Assembly: GCF_014873855.1 (NCBI RefSeq)
Contig: NZ_JADBEL010000033.1
Span: forward strand, 1-36,723
DNA from: Sporosarcina limicola
Lineage (GTDB): Bacteria > Bacillota > Bacilli > Bacillales_A > Planococcaceae
Length of the DNA: 36,723 nucleotides
Reading direction: 5' to 3'
In this document: positions 33,701 through 36,723 of the stretch, piece after piece
How positions within the stretch are numbered: the first letter of the stretch is position 1
How the letters are laid out: every line of letters begins with the position of its first letter
The notes under the pieces: model-generated
What the model was told of the DNA's origin: nothing
What the model saw: only the letters and a program-made list of their open reading frames with translations
Database searches by the model: none
Position numbers and translations under genes: made by a program

Positions 33701-34114
33701 TTGGGGAAATCCATTATAGAAAAGGAACCAAGGGGGACTATTGTTGAAGCGGAAAGAGAAAAGGGGGCAAGTGAATTTACGGTAGGAAAGGATACGCATG
33801 GAGGAACTCCTGATTTTGAAGCGATTGAGAATTCTGCGGGGTTTAAAGAGCTGATGCGGAGGAAGAAAGGTTTTTTAATTTCATCGACGATCCTATTTTT
33901 GTCGGTTTATATCGTTTTTAATCTAGTAATCTCCTATACGAATCTACTGAATGTAACTTTCATGGGAGATATTGCATGGGTATGGTTTTTTGCGTTTGGA
34001 CTGTTCATCATGACATGGACTCTTGTAACCGTATACATGAAGAAGGCGGCCCAGTTTGACAGGATGGCTGATGAAACGCTGAAAGAATTCGATTATGATG
34101 AGGAGGTTAGCTGA
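33701..34114 (+). CDS. DUF485 membrane protein (YjcH/YwcB type)
   Basis: A 137-residue protein with a charged N-terminal 45 residues and two membrane helices (ISSTILFLSVYIVFNLVISY; WVWFFAFGLFIMTWTLVTVY), the DUF485 pattern, with FKELMRRKKGF before the first helix. DUF485 proteins are the small partner of ActP-type symporters in most bacteria; their exact role is unknown. TTG at 33701 has AAAGGGGTG at good distance; GTG 33692 and TTG 33695 are too close. Its stop overlaps the next start (TGATG), so translation is coupled. Confidence 0.88.
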   Translation: MGKSIIEKEPRGTIVEAEREKGASEFTVGKDTHGGTPDFEAIENSAGFKELMRRKKGFLISSTILFLSVYIVFNLVISYTNLLNVTFMGDIAWVWFFAFGLFIMTWTLVTVYMKKAAQFDRMADETLKEFDYDEEVS

Positions 34115-35649
34115 TGAATGGAACAGTCATCGTATTATTTTTAATCATAGTGGGAATGACCCTTGTGATTACATATTATGCTGCAAAAAAGACGAATTCT
34201 GCTAGTGATTTTTATACAGCAGGAGGAGGCTTGACGGGTTGGCAAAATGGGATGGCGATAGCAGGTGATTACCTTTCAGCCGCTTCGTTCCTAGGAATCG
34301 CAGGTGCAATCGCCTTATATGGGTTCGATGGATTTCTATTCTCCATTGGCTACTTGGTTGCCTATTTAGTCGTATTATTCATCGTTGCAGAACCATTACG
34401 GAATCTTGGGAAGTTCACCCTTGCGGATATGATCAATTCGCGATTTGATGCGAAGAAGGTTCGTGGGGCGGCCGCTCTTAGTTCAATCACAATCGTCATT
34501 TTCTATATGATTGCCCAACTCGTAGGGGCAGGGGCATTGATACAACTTTTATTTGGCATCGATTATATACTAGCTGTGTTACTTGTGGGAATCATGATGA
34601 CGATTTACGTCCTGTTTGGCGGAATGACCGCAACAAGTTGGGTACAAATCATCAAAGCAATCCTTCTTATGGCGGGGACAGCTATTATCTCATTTTTGGT
34701 TTTACAGAAATTCAACTTTAATATCATGGAAATGTTTACCCATATGAAAACGGCTACGCCACATGGGGCAGATTACCTGAATCCTGGCGTCAAATACAAA
34801 ATGCCGCTCGATACGATGTCCCTTATGATTGCGTTGGTATTAGGGACCGCAGGATTGCCGCATATTCTTATGCGTTTCTTTACCGTCAAAGATGCGAAAA
34901 CAGCCAGAAGCTCGGTTATGTGGGCTACATGGATTGTCGGTATTTTCTATGTCATGACCATCTTCTTAGGATTAGGGGCAGCCGCCTTTGTAGGATCAGA
35001 TCTAATCATCGCTACAAACCCTGCTGGTAACATGGCCGCTCCATTGCTCGCACAGGCACTTGGCGGAGATTTGCTCATGTCATTCGTTTCAGCAGTTGCT
35101 TTCGCGACCATCCTTGCTGTTGTCGCCGGTTTGGTTTTAACGGGTGCCTCTGCTTTTGCACATGATATCTACGGTGAAATCATTAAAAAGGGGAAAGCTA
35201 CGGAAAAGCAGCAAATGCTTGCCGCGCGTTATGCATCAATCGGTGTATCCGTATTCTCTATTATTCTTGCAATATTTGCTCAGACGATGAATGTCGCGTT
35301 CCTTGTGTCACTTGCATTCTGTATTGCGGCCAGTGCAAACTTGCCTGTTATCGTCTATACGATATTTTGGAAGAACTTCAATACAACAGGAGCGGTCACC
35401 GCAATTATGACGGGCCTTATTTCAGCGCTTGTTCTTGTTTCTATTAGTCCAAGCGTCATGAATCCTGTAGCGGGTGCCGCAATTCTAACAGGAAATCCAA
35501 TCTTTCCGTTAACAAATCCTGCACTGGTTTCTGTTCCACTCGGCTTTTTAGGTGGGTGGATTGGTTCAATGGTCACGAAGGAAAGGGATCATAAGAAATT
35601 TTCGGAAGTCAAAGTAAGAGCGAATACAGGTGGTTTCAGACAGCTTTAA
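34114..35649 (+). CDS. Sodium:solute symporter, ActP-like (acetate/monocarboxylate)
   Basis: A 511-residue SSS-family transporter with 13 hydrophobic helices. Diagnostic: SASDFYTAGGGLTGWQNGMA with GDYLSAASFLGIAGAI (residues ~27-60), GGMTATSWVQIIKAILLM, GLPHILMRFFTVKDAKTARS, AVAFATILAVVAGLVLTGAS. With the coupled DUF485 gene it matches the yjcH-actP and ywcB-ywcA pairs; acetate or other short monocarboxylates are the likely cargo (inference from family). RBS AGGAGG lies inside the end of the upstream gene. A hairpin-T structure follows. Confidence 0.93.
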   Translation: MNGTVIVLFLIIVGMTLVITYYAAKKTNSASDFYTAGGGLTGWQNGMAIAGDYLSAASFLGIAGAIALYGFDGFLFSIGYLVAYLVVLFIVAEPLRNLGKFTLADMINSRFDAKKVRGAAALSSITIVIFYMIAQLVGAGALIQLLFGIDYILAVLLVGIMMTIYVLFGGMTATSWVQIIKAILLMAGTAIISFLVLQKFNFNIMEMFTHMKTATPHGADYLNPGVKYKMPLDTMSLMIALVLGTAGLPHILMRFFTVKDAKTARSSVMWATWIVGIFYVMTIFLGLGAAAFVGSDLIIATNPAGNMAAPLLAQALGGDLLMSFVSAVAFATILAVVAGLVLTGASAFAHDIYGEIIKKGKATEKQQMLAARYASIGVSVFSIILAIFAQTMNVAFLVSLAFCIAASANLPVIVYTIFWKNFNTTGAVTAIMTGLISALVLVSISPSVMNPVAGAAILTGNPIFPLTNPALVSVPLGFLGGWIGSMVTKERDHKKFSEVKVRANTGGFRQL

Positions 35650-35673
35650 TTGACTGCGTGAATAGGGTTCCGA

Positions 35674-35715
35674 TTTACGAAGCAGGGGAACCTGGTTCGT
35701 AAACTGGGCCTTTTT
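35674..35715 (+). terminator. Terminator of the DUF485/symporter operon
   Basis: Eight-base perfect arms TTTACGAA/TTCGTAAA (35674-35681, 35696-35703) within a larger fold that also uses GGTTCC/GGGAACC, followed by GGGCCTTTTT. Confidence 0.6.
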
Positions 35716-35847
35716 CGTGGTTAAAACACCACTAACTGATTCTTTCACAAAATAATGAACTCAGGCACAAAAACAGTCGAAAAATAATTAGTGTGATAGA
35801 CTATTCAAGTAGGAAATCACAAAACAGTAATGGAGTGTTTGATTTTT

Positions 35848-36393
35848 ATGAGTTCAAAAACAAGTAAACCTTTCAAAAAACGCAATTACAAACCAATGAT
35901 TATTACGTTATCAGTCATCTTAATCGGTGCGATAGCTGTTCTTTCAGGAATGCAGGGCGTGAAGGATTTTGATGCGTTTGATGTGACGATTCTACCGCTT
36001 ATGAATGCCATCTTTAACAGTTTCACATTTATATTCTTGGTGGCTGCCCTTATAGCCATTTTAAAACGAAACATCACGGTCCATCGCGGCTTTATTTATG
36101 CAGCGTTAGTTACGACATCACTTTTTCTTGTGTCTTACGTTGCTTTTCATTACTTAGCACCTTCGACGCCATATGGTGGAGATGGCTACCTAGCGGGATT
36201 GTATTATTTTGTTTTAATTACGCATATCGTTCTTGCGGCGGCAATTGTTCCATTGGTACTTACGACTGTAACGCGTGCTTGGAATATGGAGAATGAACGT
36301 CATAAGAAAATCGCTCGCTGGACCATGCCAATTTGGTTATACGTCAGTTTTACAGGTGTATTGGTTTATGTGATGATACGTCCTTATTATTGA
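35848..36393 (+). CDS. DUF420 membrane protein (YozB/CtaM-like)
   Basis: A 181-residue membrane protein with five hydrophobic helices, of family DUF420. In Staphylococcus aureus the relative CtaM is needed for haem A-dependent oxidase maturation, and YozB of B. subtilis is similar in length. Histidines that recur in the family are seen in VHRGF, VAFHYLAP, LITHIVLAA and RHKKIARWT, and NAIFNSFTFIF opens helix 2. ATG at 35848 has GGAGTG ten bases upstream; the ATG at 35830 has none. Single gene; no oxidase genes are adjacent. Confidence 0.88.
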   Translation: MSSKTSKPFKKRNYKPMIITLSVILIGAIAVLSGMQGVKDFDAFDVTILPLMNAIFNSFTFIFLVAALIAILKRNITVHRGFIYAALVTTSLFLVSYVAFHYLAPSTPYGGDGYLAGLYYFVLITHIVLAAAIVPLVLTTVTRAWNMENERHKKIARWTMPIWLYVSFTGVLVYVMIRPYY

Positions 36394-36420
36394 ATAGTTT
36401 ATTTTTTGAAAATAAATAGC

Positions 36421-36449
36421 TTGCAAAATTTTTTATGCTGTGTAATACT
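36421..36449 (+). promoter_or_regulatory. Promoter of the SAM riboswitch transcript
   Basis: -35 TTGCAA (36421-36426), 17-base spacer, -10 AATACT (36444-36449); start about 36456, twenty bases before the aptamer. Confidence 0.55.
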
Positions 36450-36474
36450 AATGGAAATCAAATAGCAAATGTAA

Positions 36475-36592
36475 TTCTTATCTAGAGAAGTCGAGGGACT
36501 GGCCCTATGACGCTTCAGCAACCCCTGTTTACAGGACGGTGCTAAATCCATCAAGTTGGAAGACAACTTGGAAGATGAGAAGAAACCTTATT
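36475..36592 (+). promoter_or_regulatory. SAM-I (S-box) riboswitch aptamer
   Basis: Complete aptamer: P1 arms TTCTTATC (36475 on) and GATGAGAA (36575-36583); the core GAGGGACTGGCCCTATGA, then GCAACC, a small P3 hairpin CCTGTTTACAGG, GGTGCTAAATCC, and P4 AGTTGGAAGACAACTT. SAM binding should favour the downstream terminator. Such leaders control methionine or cysteine synthesis and uptake genes; the regulated gene lies outside the window, beyond the intron. Confidence 0.95.
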
Positions 36593-36598
36593 TATATT

Positions 36599-36634
36599 AA
36601 GGGCCTTCTTCTTTATTGAAGAGGGCTCTTTTTT
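36599..36634 (+). terminator. Riboswitch expression-platform terminator
   Basis: Thirteen-base stem 36599-36611 / 36618-36630 with two G-U pairs, 6-base loop, T6. The 3' side of P1 (GAGAAGAAACCTT) can pair with AAGG..CTTCTTC of the left arm, giving the alternative antiterminator. Confidence 0.88.
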
Positions 36635-36637
36635 ATT

Positions 36638-36723
36638 GTGTGCCCGGCATGGGTAATCGCTAGGTGGTGAAAGTCCACTACAGGCTTGGCAGTAGGAACT
36701 GTTAGCAGAAGGCAAGGGTGTCC
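36638..36723 (+). mobile_element. Group IIC intron, 5' end (partial, runs off the window)
   Basis: Starts with GTGTGCCCGGCATGGGT, the 5' splice-site and domain I start of bacterial class C group II introns (the Oceanobacillus iheyensis intron begins the same way). It continues with GTGAAAGTCCACTAC, AACTGTTAGC and GCAAGGGTGTCC, all domain I landmarks. It begins four bases after the T-run of the riboswitch terminator, the standard insertion place of IIC introns. Catalytic domain V and any reverse transcriptase lie outside. Confidence 0.9.

Noticed and set aside
1..36723. CRISPR arrays, tRNA and rRNA genes, prophage genes
   Set aside because: No regularly spaced repeats, cloverleaf sequences, rRNA segments or phage structural genes were seen on either strand.

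Overview
The window reads as chromosome from a low-GC Gram-positive bacterium of the order Bacillales. The family is probably Planococcaceae, close to Sporosarcina or Lysinibacillus; this is an inference from gene content and style, not from a marker gene. The basis is strong AGGAGG ribosome binding sites, several TTG starts, compact hairpin-plus-T terminators, a SAM-I riboswitch, a GSI-type glutamine synthetase, the FdhF-like/DUF1641 formate dehydrogenase pair, DUF485/ActP and DUF420 (YozB/CtaM-like) genes.

Layout. 1-3.2 kb: a frameshifted methyltransferase remnant, an ECF-type sigma factor tightly followed by a second-type ClpP, and a RmlD-like reductase. 3.2-8.6 kb: nitrogen and amino-acid genes: glnA (minus strand), a small unknown protein, an NSS (SLC6-type) transporter and an AGCS alanine/glycine symporter. 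8.6-12.6 kb and 22.3-26.2 kb: two paralogous secreted M9 collagenases with the same domain order (signal peptide, M9N, M9 catalytic, PKD, PKD, PPC). Between them lie a TetR/DUF418 operon, fdhD, the formate dehydrogenase operon, a TetR/MATE efflux operon and a HEAT-repeat protein. 26.4-33.4 kb: mostly stand-alone genes: DUF1963, VLRF1-type release-factor homologue, HAD phosphatase, DUF2161 nuclease-fold protein, a pRiA4b ORF-3 fusion, and an overlapping P-loop kinase/EEP phosphatase pair. 33.6-36.7 kb: DUF485/ActP-type symporter operon, DUF420 membrane protein, then a SAM-I riboswitch whose terminator is directly followed by the 5' end of a group IIC intron that runs off the window.

The most notable system is the regulation of the two collagenases. 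Each gene has, in the same order: two TTTATACA boxes exactly 32 bp apart, 79 or 80 bp further on a -24/-12 (sigma-54) promoter with canonical GG-N10-GC spacing, a roughly 400-nt leader with conserved small hairpins (one with a pairing-preserving change), and an orphan GAAAGGAGG about 195 nt before the start codon, identical to the STAB-SD mRNA-stabiliser known from cry3A. The natural reading is an enhancer-binding-protein/SigL regulon that turns on collagen degradation as an amino-acid source. The activator gene is not in the window. The nearby amino-acid transporters would fit such a lifestyle but have no visible sigma-54 promoter.

Other regulatory sites read directly from sequence are: perfect palindromic operators next to both TetR genes, a cre-like (CcpA) site between fdhD and the formate dehydrogenase operon, a sigma-B-like promoter before the VLRF1 gene, and several vegetative promoters. 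No rRNA, tRNA, CRISPR array or complete insertion sequence was seen.
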